Positions 7,350 through 14,322 are shown, numbered from the stretch's first letter. The stretch is 15,420 nucleotides of DNA from JBFJVZ01 sp041623895 (GCA_041623895.1 JBFJVZ010000157.1:1-15420), one strand, 5' to 3'. Numbers and translations: made by a program. Notes: generated by a model not told the origin, from the letters alone.

Positions 7350-8699
7350 CTACTTTTGCGGCAGGAATGCTCGCTCGACGAATTTGGTGTCGTGCCGGGC
7401 CTGGACGAACTCGGGGTGCTGGAGGACTCGATCATGGAAAGAAGCCGTGGTGGTGATCCCTTCGACTCGCATTTCCCCCAGCGCCCGTCTCATCGTCGCA
7501 ATCGCCTGCTCGCGAGTGGGGCGATGCACGATCAATTTGCCGATCATCGAATCGTAGTATGGGGGCACGGTGTAACCGCCATAAACGTGGGAATCAAATC
7601 GGACCCCCAGACCGCCCGGCACAAACAGCGAATCGATCCGTCCGGGGCTCGGCATGAAGTTTTTTTCCGGATTCTCGGCATTGATTCGGCACTCAATCGC
7701 ATGGCCGATGCACTTGATATCTTCTTGTTTGAACGGCAAAGGCTCGCCGGCGGCGACGCGAATCTGAGACTTGATCAAGTCGACGCCGGTGATCATTTCG
7801 GTCACTGGGTGCTCCACTTGAATTCTGGCATTCACTTCGATGAAGTAAAAGTTATCGCTGGCGTCAACGATGAATTCGACCGTGCCCGCGTTGGTGTAAT
7901 CGGCCCCACGAATCATTCGCACCGCAGCCTCACAGATCTCCATGCGCCGCTCGGGGGGAAGACTAGGACTGGGGGCTTCTTCGATCAATTTCTGGTGTCG
8001 CCGTTGGACGCTACAGTCTCGCTCGTACAAGTGGACAACGTTACCGTGACTGTCGGCGATCACTTGGACTTCGACATGTCGCGGTGCGCCGATATATCGT
8101 TCCAGGTAAACGCCGCCGTTTCCGAATGCTGCCTGAGCTTCGTTGCGAGCTTGACTGAGCGCGGGAATCAGGTCGTCTTCCGTCTCTGCGACTCGCATTC
8201 CCTTGCCGCCGCCGCCCGCGGTGGCCTTGATCAAAACCGGATATCCGATCTCCCGGGCAATTTCGACAGCAGTGCTATCGTTTTCAATCAATCCATCGCT
8301 GCCGGGTACGACGGGGACATTGTTTTCTAGCGCCATCGACCGCGCCGTGTTCTTATCGCCAAGCTTCTCCATCGCTTGCGGGCTGGGGCCGATGAATTCA
8401 AATCCGCTTTCACGGCAAACGTCATTAAAATGAGCGTTCTCGGCCAGGAATCCATAACCGGGATGGATGGCGTCGACATTACCGACTTCGGCCGCCGCGA
8501 TGATCTGATCGTACTTCAAATAGCTATCGATACTTTTGGCCGTGCCGACACAGTACGCTTCATCTGCCAAACGGACATGCATCGAATCCACGTCGGCTTG
8601 GCTGTAAACGGCGACCGACTGAATCCCCATCTCGCGGCAAGCGCGAATGACGCGGAGAGCAATTTCGCCTCGATTGGCAATCAGTATTTTCTGAAACAC
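7350..8699 (-). CDS. accC: Acetyl-CoA carboxylase, biotin carboxylase subunit
   Basis: This subunit carboxylates the biotin on AccB using ATP and bicarbonate, the first step of malonyl-CoA synthesis for fatty acids. The 449 residues equal the E. coli length. Seen: the N-terminal domain KILIANRGEIALRVIRA at 4-20, IHPGYGFLAEN at 78-88, the ATP-grasp glycine loop GGGGKGMRV at 162-170, KLIEEAPSP at 237-245, and the active-site stretch FIEVNARIQVEHPVTE at 286-301 containing E288, N290, R292, Q294, V295 and E296 in the same positions as E. coli. The C-terminal domain includes YYDSMIGKLI at 381-390. The start is a GTG at 8699; it gives the canonical N-terminus. It lies 26 bases after accB on the same strand and is the last gene of the LRR-peptidase-accB-accC operon. 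Confidence 0.98.
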   Translation of the reverse strand: MFQKILIANRGEIALRVIRACREMGIQSVAVYSQADVDSMHVRLADEAYCVGTAKSIDSYLKYDQIIAAAEVGNVDAIHPGYGFLAENAHFNDVCRESGFEFIGPSPQAMEKLGDKNTARSMALENNVPVVPGSDGLIENDSTAVEIAREIGYPVLIKATAGGGGKGMRVAETEDDLIPALSQARNEAQAAFGNGGVYLERYIGAPRHVEVQVIADSHGNVVHLYERDCSVQRRHQKLIEEAPSPSLPPERRMEICEAAVRMIRGADYTNAGTVEFIVDASDNFYFIEVNARIQVEHPVTEMITGVDLIKSQIRVAAGEPLPFKQEDIKCIGHAIECRINAENPEKNFMPSPGRIDSLFVPGGLGVRFDSHVYGGYTVPPYYDSMIGKLIVHRPTREQAIATMRRALGEMRVEGITTTASFHDRVLQHPEFVQARHDTKFVERAFLPQK

Positions 8700-8725
8700 A
8701 GGATTCGTCGGCAGATTACGTTAGC

Positions 8726-9208
8726 TCAGGCGTTAACTTTAACGCGGAAAAGGGGTTTGCCGAAATCGACCGGCTGTTGATCGTCTACCAGCACCTCGAT
8801 GATGGTGCCGCTGCACTCAGCCGGAATCTCGTTGAATACCTTCATCGCTTCGACGATACAGACAACCGTGTTGGGGTTGATGACCGAGCCGACTTGCACA
8901 AAAGGTTCTGCTTTAGGATTCGGCTTTAAGTAAAACGTACCAATCATGGGGCAATTGATCGTGACCGTGCCCTCGACGTCGCTTTCAGCTGTCGTCGGAG
9001 GCGGCGGCGACTGCGCCGCTGGAACTTGAGGAGGCAGCTGTTGGGGCGCAGCGAAAGCGGCCGTCGTGGCACCACGATTCAGTTTGATCTTGTCATCGCC
9101 TTCCTGGAGATCAACTTCTACCAAGTCGTGTTGCTCCATCAACTGGACGATTTCTCGAATCCGTTCGACATCGAACACGCTGCTATCTGGCTTTCCGCCT
9201 TTGCTCAT
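8726..9208 (-). CDS. accB: Acetyl-CoA carboxylase, biotin carboxyl carrier protein
   Basis: The 160-residue carrier holds the biotin that shuttles CO2 between AccC and the carboxyltransferase. Seen: an N-terminal segment VERIREIVQLMEQHDLVEVDL at 14-34 typical of BCCP, a Pro/Ala-rich flexible linker about 47-75, and the biotinyl domain about 79-158 with CPMIGTFYLKPNP at 86-98 (Cys replaces the common Ser in SPMVGTFY) and the biotinylation site EAMKVFNEI with the modified lysine K123. The ATG at 9208 is the natural start. The gene sits directly before accC, the usual order, and about 95 bases after the peptidase gene. accA/accD are not in the window. Confidence 0.97.
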   Translation of the reverse strand: MSKGGKPDSSVFDVERIREIVQLMEQHDLVEVDLQEGDDKIKLNRGATTAAFAAPQQLPPQVPAAQSPPPPTTAESDVEGTVTINCPMIGTFYLKPNPKAEPFVQVGSVINPNTVVCIVEAMKVFNEIPAECSGTIIEVLVDDQQPVDFGKPLFRVKVNA

Positions 9209-9303
9209 TCTTGACTCGCCGTCGATTTGATCAATTTACGATTTTTGGGCCACGGTTCTGGGTCGCCTTTCTGACCTGCGGCGACCGCTGGAAGCCTAAA
9301 GTT

Positions 9304-10389
9304 TTACAGCATCAAGCGACAATCATCGAGGCCCTTTGCAAGTGTACTCAGGACCTCGTGGCCGTTCTCGGTGACCAGCACATCATCTTCGATCCTAATC
9401 CCAAAATCTCCTTCAAAATACACTCCCGGCTCAACCGTAATGACCATCCCAGTCTGAAGAGTCTCGCTGCTGATCGACGACATTCTTGGTGACTCGTGGA
9501 TTTGGAGCCCAATTCCGTGGCCCAGTCCATGCTTAAAGGCCTCCGCCAATCCTGCCCCTGCCAATGTTTCTCGGGCCGCGGCATCGACAGCTGAGGCGTC
9601 GACTCCCGGCCGAATTGCTTCGATCGCAGCCAACTGGGCAGCCAGCACCGCCTGGTAGGCCGAGCAGAAGGCATCAGAGGCATGCGGCCGGTGAAGAGTT
9701 CGAGTTAGGTCGCTTGCGTAACCCTGGTAGAATGCACCCCAGTCAACCAGCAATGTCGCGTCGCCCGAAAGAGATCTGTCCGAGGGACGGTAATGGGGCA
9801 GCGCCCCGGATGCTCCCGCCGCCACGATTGGCGGGAAACTGACCCCGTCGGCCCCCAAAAACCGCATCGTCGCTTCCATCTCGTACGCGATCTCGCGTTC
9901 GGACCAATCCCCACGCAGTTTGGCGATCACCGATCGGAATGTTTGCTCACTGATTCGCACGGACTGGCGAATCGTCGCGATCTCCTCGGTATCCTTGATC
10001 ATCCGACATGCTTCCACGACGCCGCTGGTTTCCACCCACTGCTGCTGTGGGCAACTCTTGGCCATTTGGCGAAAGGAGTGAAGATCTAGATGTGCGGCTT
10101 CAATGGCAATTCGTTTTGCGCCCGAGCCGGTCAAAACCTCCTGAACCAACTGTAGCATCGTTTTGGAGGACGTGCGGACAGCGGGCGAAAGACTGGGGCA
10201 CTCTTGGGCGATCTGAGTCTCGTAACGGCCGTCCGTCAAGATCGAAGTCCGCTTGGGTTGGATCAACAGATAGGAACTGTCGCCCGTAAAACCGCTCAAG
10301 TATCCGACGTTGATTTCGTCGGTAACCAACATCGCGTCCGCTTCAAACGCGTCCAGTTTTGCGGCAATCTTCTTGATGCGATCAGTCAT
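9304..10389 (-). CDS. M24B metallopeptidase, Xaa-Pro aminopeptidase/dipeptidase type
   Basis: A 361-residue cytoplasmic metallopeptidase that would remove N-terminal residues next to proline or split Xaa-Pro dipeptides. Seen: an N-terminal creatinase-like domain (about 1-130, with YLSGFTGDSSYLLI at 30-43) and a pita-bread catalytic domain. The five metal ligands are all present: D216 (LVDWGA), D227 (SDLTRT), H291 (GLGHGIGLQIHES), E320 (TVEPGVY) and E334 (GIRIEDD). The start at 10389 gives the family N-terminus and overlaps the stop of the LRR gene by 8 bases (ATGACTGA), which indicates coupling. A longer frame to 10500 runs back into the LRR gene and is discarded. In many bacteria a pepP-type gene precedes accB-accC, often with efp between; here efp is missing. 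PepP and PepQ types are hard to separate by eye. Confidence 0.92.
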   Translation of the reverse strand: MTDRIKKIAAKLDAFEADAMLVTDEINVGYLSGFTGDSSYLLIQPKRTSILTDGRYETQIAQECPSLSPAVRTSSKTMLQLVQEVLTGSGAKRIAIEAAHLDLHSFRQMAKSCPQQQWVETSGVVEACRMIKDTEEIATIRQSVRISEQTFRSVIAKLRGDWSEREIAYEMEATMRFLGADGVSFPPIVAAGASGALPHYRPSDRSLSGDATLLVDWGAFYQGYASDLTRTLHRPHASDAFCSAYQAVLAAQLAAIEAIRPGVDASAVDAAARETLAGAGLAEAFKHGLGHGIGLQIHESPRMSSISSETLQTGMVITVEPGVYFEGDFGIRIEDDVLVTENGHEVLSTLAKGLDDCRLML

Positions 10390-11197
10390 GCCTGGTCTCT
10401 TGCGGCGGGTGCGGGTGGGAGCCCGGATCACGATCATGATGACGTTGATCGACATGCACGTGAAGATCAGGGTAGTTGTCAAACAACCATTGCCAGCCAT
10501 CTTCGCTCACGTCGCTATCATCTAAATACAGCGATTGTAGATTCGGCAGCGCGGCGATTTTTCGTAAGCCCTGATCGGTTATTGGCACCCCGATCAAGTG
10601 CACCGAGCGTAATGAGCTGATCGTGGCGATCGCGGCGCTAACTTCATCATCCAGCAATTCGGAGCCGAGCCGCAGCATTCGCAGTCCCTTTAACTTCGCC
10701 AGCGATGCGACACCTTGCGATGTGCACATCGCTTGCGGAAGATTCAAGATCGACAACGACTGGAAAGCACTCAACTTAAGCAGTCCCGCGTCGGTGATTG
10801 GCGAGTATCGTAATCTCAGATGTCGAAGTTGCTCCAGCACCGCCAATGAGTCCAGGCCAGCGTCGGTCACCGAGCCTTGGTCCAAAATCAGCGTTTCCAG
10901 CAATGGCACGCGGCCGATCTCAGCAAGCATCTGGTCGTTGACCACAAACTGCTGAATCCAGATCTGATCGGCGCCGGATGTGGCTGCATCTTCGATTGTC
11001 ACCGCCCAGGCCCGCTGAGGACTGAGCACTGCTGGAGCCGAATGCCCCGAATCGGGGTCATCCCGGAGCAAAAACATGACCGCGGCGACGACTGCGGCCG
11101 AGCAGGCCACAAATATCATCGAGATTGGCAAGAATTTCTTTTGCACTCTGGGGGTCGCAGGCATCGCGTCGTGTTCCTGCGCCCCATGGTAAGACAT
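10382..11197 (-). CDS. Membrane-anchored leucine-rich-repeat protein with His-rich tail
   Basis: A 271-residue protein of unknown role. One hydrophobic segment at about 22-44, after a basic stretch, acts as an uncleaved signal anchor and leaves the rest outside the cytoplasm. About five or six leucine-rich repeats follow from about 85 to 240, with recurring patterns such as LLETLILDQGSVTDAGLDSL, LRHLRLRYSPITDAGLLKL and LQSLYLDDSDVSEDGW; the V/I-TDAGL motif marks the RNI/internalin-like kind common in planctomycetes. The tail (246-270) has seven histidines among charged residues and could bind metal. An alternative start is the ATG at 11164 (residue 12), preceded by AGGA at 9 bases, and may be the real one. 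It is the first gene of the operon with the peptidase and accBC, with an 8-base overlap. LRRs usually mediate protein contacts; no partner can be named. Confidence 0.82.
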   Translation of the reverse strand: MSYHGAQEHDAMPATPRVQKKFLPISMIFVACSAAVVAAVMFLLRDDPDSGHSAPAVLSPQRAWAVTIEDAATSGADQIWIQQFVVNDQMLAEIGRVPLLETLILDQGSVTDAGLDSLAVLEQLRHLRLRYSPITDAGLLKLSAFQSLSILNLPQAMCTSQGVASLAKLKGLRMLRLGSELLDDEVSAAIATISSLRSVHLIGVPITDQGLRKIAALPNLQSLYLDDSDVSEDGWQWLFDNYPDLHVHVDQRHHDRDPGSHPHPPQETRHD

Positions 11198-11766
11198 GCA
11201 GGAAGCGACGAAAGGTGTATCCTAGCATCGGAGTGCCGCGGTGCGACACTCCGATGCTCAGTGAAGTTTCAACGTGAAGCCACCCGCCTCGACGACTGAC
11301 CCAGAAACCGTCGTAACAGGTGTAATATGCTTCGACCACGATGGGAGGCCAGCAAACGATTCCCGCAAAGCGTTTACCAACGATGAAACTTCTTTAGTGG
11401 ATTGTGGTTTGATCAGGCGAACACGCAATTCACCTGTCGATGAGGGGGGATTAACAACCGCCGGCAACAGGTGTCAACGCTGATTCTGTGCGGATTTTCT
11501 TCGACGCGGAAAAAATCCCGCTGGTTGGCCGTTTTGCCAACAATTGAGCCTGAGAAACATCGCATGAAACAGCGCCATCGAGGGAAAAAGCTTGCCAAAC
11601 CGCCTGATTCGCATTTCAGTCGATTGGCAATCTGCCCTCAGTCCGACGACCCCGCTACCCGCGGATCGGATGGCTGGTTGCCCACTGCATGCTGGTAAGC
11701 GAAGATCAACTTTGTGTCGCCCGCCCAACCGTGCAATGACTGAATGATTGAATCAGGATTGATTGG
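11198..11766. other. Gene-free stretch between the LRR operon and the globin gene
   Basis: About 570 bases between divergent genes. It must hold the promoters of both the LRR-peptidase-acc operon (-) and the globin gene (+). It contains the 12-bp inverted repeat at 11224-11258 and a weaker GTTGGC/GCCAAC hairpin at 11524-11541. Short frames exist, e.g. a 44-codon + strand ORF from 11564 to 11698 with a basic N-terminus, but none has a convincing ribosome site or recognisable product. No clear sigma-70 promoter can be assigned by eye. Confidence 0.5.
11224..11258. repeat. Perfect 12-bp inverted repeat upstream of the LRR operon
   Basis: AGCATCGGAGTG and its exact complement CACTCCGATGCT flank an 11-base GC-rich loop. 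It begins 27 bases upstream of the LRR start codon. No T-run follows on either strand. It may be an operator, a 5' leader hairpin of the LRR-peptidase-accBC transcript, or a dispersed palindromic repeat. Confidence 0.6.
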
Positions 11767-12162
11767 ATGTCTGAATCGAGCGTCGATCCAGTGATGGCCA
11801 GTTATCATCGCTGTCGCGAAGATGACAAGTTTGTTGATACCTTCTACGAACTCTTTCTGGCCAAGTCCGATGACATCGCCAGGATGTTTCAACATACCGA
11901 TTTTAAGCGGCAGAAACTGATGCTGCGTGAATCGTTGCTGGAAATGCTTTGTTACGACCTTGGTGTCGACGGATCAGAAGAAGAGATCTTGAGGCTTGCA
12001 CACCGCCACAATGATTTGGGGGTGACACCGGAAATGTACGCAATGTGGTTGGATTCTCTCTGCCAAGCGGTCGAGCGACACGATCCCGAGTACCAGCCGG
12101 AGATCGGCCAAAGATGGCGTGAAGCGATGCAAAAGGGAATCGATCGGATGCTTTCAATTTGA
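11767..12162 (+). CDS. Single-domain globin
   Basis: A 131-residue haem protein of the bacterial globin family. Seen: helix A/B region FVDTFYELFLAKSDDIARMF at 22-41 with the CD-region phenylalanine F41, TDFKRQKLMLRESL at 44-57 in which Q49 matches the distal E7 position, and RLAHRHNDLGVTPEMY at 76-91 in which H81, four residues before the LGV glycine, is the likely proximal haem ligand. The C-terminal RWREAMQKGIDRML matches the globin H helix. The length is that of a full myoglobin-fold globin rather than a truncated one. Roles of such globins are oxygen or NO binding and detoxification, or redox sensing; which applies cannot be told. The ATG at 11767 has AGGA about 8 bases upstream. It converges on the WD40-TIR gene with only 7 bases between stop codons. 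Confidence 0.82.
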   Translation: MSESSVDPVMASYHRCREDDKFVDTFYELFLAKSDDIARMFQHTDFKRQKLMLRESLLEMLCYDLGVDGSEEEILRLAHRHNDLGVTPEMYAMWLDSLCQAVERHDPEYQPEIGQRWREAMQKGIDRMLSI

Positions 12163-12169
12163 CAAAACA

Positions 12170-13576
12170 CTAGACATCGGATCGGTTCTGACGCTCGACT
12201 TGCAGTCGCCGACGGATCTCGCCAGCAATGTGCTGCGGTGATAGGTATCGAGCATCGACAAACCCATCGATTTGAAATACTCCACCGACGGGTTGGTCAT
12301 CGACTTTGACGAACATGATTCTGTCGCCTTGCCCTTGCTTGATCAGATCTCGAATGGCTCTCGATTCGATCTGACACCATTCGCTTGATGTGTAATCACC
12401 ACCAATGAACACGACAAGCAGTTCGGATTGGTTGCGGTACAGATCCTGCAGATAAGTATCCAAGTTCGGCCTGGCGAGTTCTGCTTGGTGATACGCGTCG
12501 TAAAATATGGAATCACGCCCCATGGATTCCGACAGATTCTCAGCTACCGCCTGAACAACCGCCCTTTGGTTGCTGGAAAAAGACAACGCAACCGCGAATC
12601 GCTGTCCGGCCCCCACTGATAACGGAACATCGTTTGTTAGTCGCGTCTCTAGTTTGGCCAAATCGTAAATGCTGACGGAGCGTTTGCTGCAGCCACGAAT
12701 CGCCAGTCGCTCGCTGTGCGGTTGAAAGGCCACTCCACGGCTAGCAGCTCGAATCGAAGTGGAATTGATTGTGTCGAACAACTTGAATGATTCCAGGTCC
12801 CAGATCTCGGATTTAGCTTCCGGTCCCATCGCCACCAGCCAGCGGGATGTATCAGAAACAGCAATCGACGGGATATGCGTGAAGCCGGTTTTTAACTCAC
12901 CCACAGGCTGAAACTCCGGGAACGAATGGATTTGCAGTTTTGAATCGTCTCCGAACATGACGATTTGTGAACCATTCCTTGCCAGGGCAAAACGCTGGCT
13001 TGAAAACTGGGGCTCGAATGAGCGTACCGGTTTCATAGAGGCCAAATCCCAGACTTTCAGACAATTATCGGTCGCCGAACTGATGCACAGCCGAGTGTTC
13101 TTATTTGTCACGACTTGCAATTCCGTGATCTGGCCTTGGTGCGCCGTTGTGTTTTTTGGACGATCCCAGTTGAGTATCGTTCGCGACGACAGGACGCCTG
13201 CTTCATTTCCGCTAATCACAGTCTGATGATCGATCCAGGCGACTGATGAATAAGGGCTGAATCCGCCAGATTGCAGACGAATGGCACCTGTGGGGATATC
13301 CCACAAAATCAGGGCTGGATCGCGGCCGGCGGTAACGAGCATCTGATCTGAGTTGCATGCCGCGTCAACGACGTCGCTTTGGTGACCTGTCAGCGTCTGC
13401 TTTGTGACGGCCTTGGAAACGTCCCACACACACACTTGACGCTCGGCCGTTGTGATGAGCATTGAACCATCGTCGGACCAGGATACAAAGCGAATAGCCT
13501 TGTCATGGCCGCCAGATAATTCACAGACACGATTGATCCGCATTTGAAGCGTCGCCACAAGAGAACCACTTTTCAC
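12170..13576 (-). CDS. WD40-repeat propeller fused to a C-terminal TIR domain
   Basis: A 468-residue cytoplasmic fusion with no signal peptide or membrane segment. Residues about 20-306 hold seven WD40-like blades, with end motifs at VCVWD (48-52), LILWD (89-93), ILNWD (134-138), LKVWD (173-177), LQIHSF (214-219), SEIWD (256-260) and VSIYD (301-305): a complete seven-blade propeller. Residues about 326-460 are a bacterial TIR domain: FAVALSFSSNQRAVVQAVA (strand A and first helix), IFYDAYHQAELAR (357-369, BB-loop region), YLQDLYRNQSELLVVFIG, and YTSSEWCQIES (395-405), with the WCxxE glutamate E404 at the NAD-hydrolase position. Such TIRs consume NAD+ or make cyclic-ADPR signals in phage-defence systems. 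Here a propeller would sense or scaffold. The first start in the open frame is the GTG at 13576 (a TAA lies upstream in frame near 13612); an ATG at 13543 also fits. The function is inference; the domain calls are firm. Confidence 0.9.
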   Translation of the reverse strand: MKSGSLVATLQMRINRVCELSGGHDKAIRFVSWSDDGSMLITTAERQVCVWDVSKAVTKQTLTGHQSDVVDAACNSDQMLVTAGRDPALILWDIPTGAIRLQSGGFSPYSSVAWIDHQTVISGNEAGVLSSRTILNWDRPKNTTAHQGQITELQVVTNKNTRLCISSATDNCLKVWDLASMKPVRSFEPQFSSQRFALARNGSQIVMFGDDSKLQIHSFPEFQPVGELKTGFTHIPSIAVSDTSRWLVAMGPEAKSEIWDLESFKLFDTINSTSIRAASRGVAFQPHSERLAIRGCSKRSVSIYDLAKLETRLTNDVPLSVGAGQRFAVALSFSSNQRAVVQAVAENLSESMGRDSIFYDAYHQAELARPNLDTYLQDLYRNQSELLVVFIGGDYTSSEWCQIESRAIRDLIKQGQGDRIMFVKVDDQPVGGVFQIDGFVDARYLSPQHIAGEIRRRLQVERQNRSDV

Positions 13577-13713
13577 TGCCCCATGATAAATGATTTCTCG
13601 ATGGGAGACTTATACGGTTTCTCGTTGCCGCGAACTGTGCCGTGGATCTAACGGCCAACGCCTTTCGCCGGAGAGCTCCACCCTGGCTCATCAAGCGTGG
13701 CCGCCGACCGGCG

Positions 13714-13878
13714 CTACTTGATAAACGGAGGATGGCTCGCGTCTCGCGACTCGAAAACACGGCTTTTCTGGCTTGAGAAAGCAGGTCTGCCCGAACGACC
13801 ATTCCTTTGGATGCGATTGTGTCCTGGGTGTGATAATCGATCTCCGTGAATACGATCGAATTCGGTGTTGACTTTCAT
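13714..13878 (-). CDS. Possible small ORF upstream of the WD40-TIR gene
   Basis: A 54-codon frame starting at an ATG with an AGGAG Shine-Dalgarno sequence 7 bases upstream, stronger than at nearly any other start in this window. The product would be basic and polar (begins MKVNTEFDRIHGD, ends PPFIK), without membrane segment, cysteine pair or known motif. It lies on the same strand as the WD40-TIR gene, 137 bases upstream of its GTG start, so it could be co-transcribed as a leader peptide or a small partner. I do not recognise it, and it may be chance or a relic. Low confidence. Confidence 0.3.
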   Translation of the reverse strand: MKVNTEFDRIHGDRLSHPGHNRIQRNGRSGRPAFSSQKSRVFESRDASHPPFIK

Positions 13879-13885
13879 CGCTACT

Positions 13886-13890
13886 CTCCT
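13886..13890 (-). promoter_or_regulatory. Strong Shine-Dalgarno AGGAG before the small ORF
   Basis: AGGAG on the minus strand, inside AGAGGAGAG, sits 7 bases before the ATG at 13878. Because few genes in this window have any recognisable Shine-Dalgarno sequence, it is the main argument that the 54-codon ORF may be translated. Confidence 0.4.
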
Positions 13891-13990
13891 CTGCCATTTT
13901 TCAGGAACGAAAGCCCACAAGTGAGCTTCGGGAACGCTAGCTTGATTCGTATAAGGCCAGCGAACGTCAGGTTTCTGGTCGCCCGTAATC

Positions 13991-14014
13991 GGCGGTGGGT
14001 ACCCGCCAATTTTT
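13991..14014 (+). terminator. Terminator-like hairpin with T-run, no obvious gene
   Basis: GGCGG (13991-13995) pairs with CCGCC (14003-14007) around a loop containing the palindrome GGTACC, followed by AATTTTT. On the + strand this has the form of an intrinsic terminator, yet no + strand gene lies upstream before the globin. It could end an unannotated + strand RNA, or be fortuitous. Confidence 0.3.
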
Positions 14015-14080
14015 CCCTGAAAATGTGAAAGCGTGACGAACCCGTATTTGTACGTCAGGACTTCACTGGTACCCGAATTT

Positions 14081-14126
14081 GAGCAATTTCATCATTGATG
14101 TGGGATCATCGGTAGGCCAGGACTTG
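14081..14126. repeat. 46-bp perfect repeat, copy 1
   Basis: Identical over 46 bases to 15250-15295, same orientation, 1169 bases apart. Flanks differ immediately on both sides. The right end of this copy runs into the hairpin at 14122-14153. On the minus strand one frame ends with QVLAYR then stop, in both copies. Confidence 0.85.
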
Positions 14127-14153
14127 TCCTGGCGCCTTATTGCCAGGACAAGT
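14122..14153. repeat. 12-bp perfect inverted repeat at the end of repeat copy 1
   Basis: ACTTGTCCTGGC pairs exactly with GCCAGGACAAGT around the 8-base loop GCCTTATT. It overlaps an interleaved smaller palindrome, CCAGGAC-TT-GTCCTGG, formed with the end of the 46-bp repeat. No T-run follows. The last 5 bases of the 46-bp repeat form part of its left arm. Confidence 0.65.
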
Positions 14154-14322
14154 TGTTGGCCCACGAGATATCTGAAGAGGCGCGAGCGTGACTCACAGAT
14201 TCGCCGGATAGTGGCAGAGACGGAAAAAAAATCGATCGAGTGCGGAATTCGGTTGCCGCTCCTGGGACTGCGATGGGGGCCTCGCTGGCGGCCAAGCCCC
14301 TGGAACGAATGACAAGCGAGAT

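Larger units (their letters stand above)
13577..14322. other. Gene-poor, repeat-bearing stretch
   Basis: About 750 bases without a recognisable gene. Contents seen: a possible 54-codon ORF on the minus strand (13714-13878); an inverted repeat of 10-11 bp, CATTTTTCAGG at 13895-13905 against CCTGAAAATG at 14016-14025; a terminator-like hairpin at 13991-14014; copy 1 of a 46-bp repeat (14081-14126), which runs into a 12-bp-stem hairpin (14122-14153). Reading frames across 14063-14326 on both strands show no known protein and have poor starts. The tract looks like accumulated small elements or relic DNA. Confidence 0.5.

Noticed and set aside
7341..8330. A 329-codon frame on the + strand
   Set aside because: Antisense to accC, which is certain. 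It shows no family signature.
9304..10500. Longer 398-residue form of the M24 peptidase
   Set aside because: The extra 37 N-terminal residues overlap the LRR coding region and have no family match. The start at 10389 gives the usual N-terminus and a typical 8-base overlap.
11564..11698. A 44-codon + strand frame with a basic N-terminus (MKQRHRGKKLAKP)
   Set aside because: Looks superficially like a small basic protein, but has no Shine-Dalgarno sequence, its second half is nondescript, and no family is recognised.
12163..12169. Terminator between the globin and WD40-TIR genes
   Set aside because: The gap is 7 bases with no stem, so any terminator would have to lie inside coding sequence. 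None is evident.
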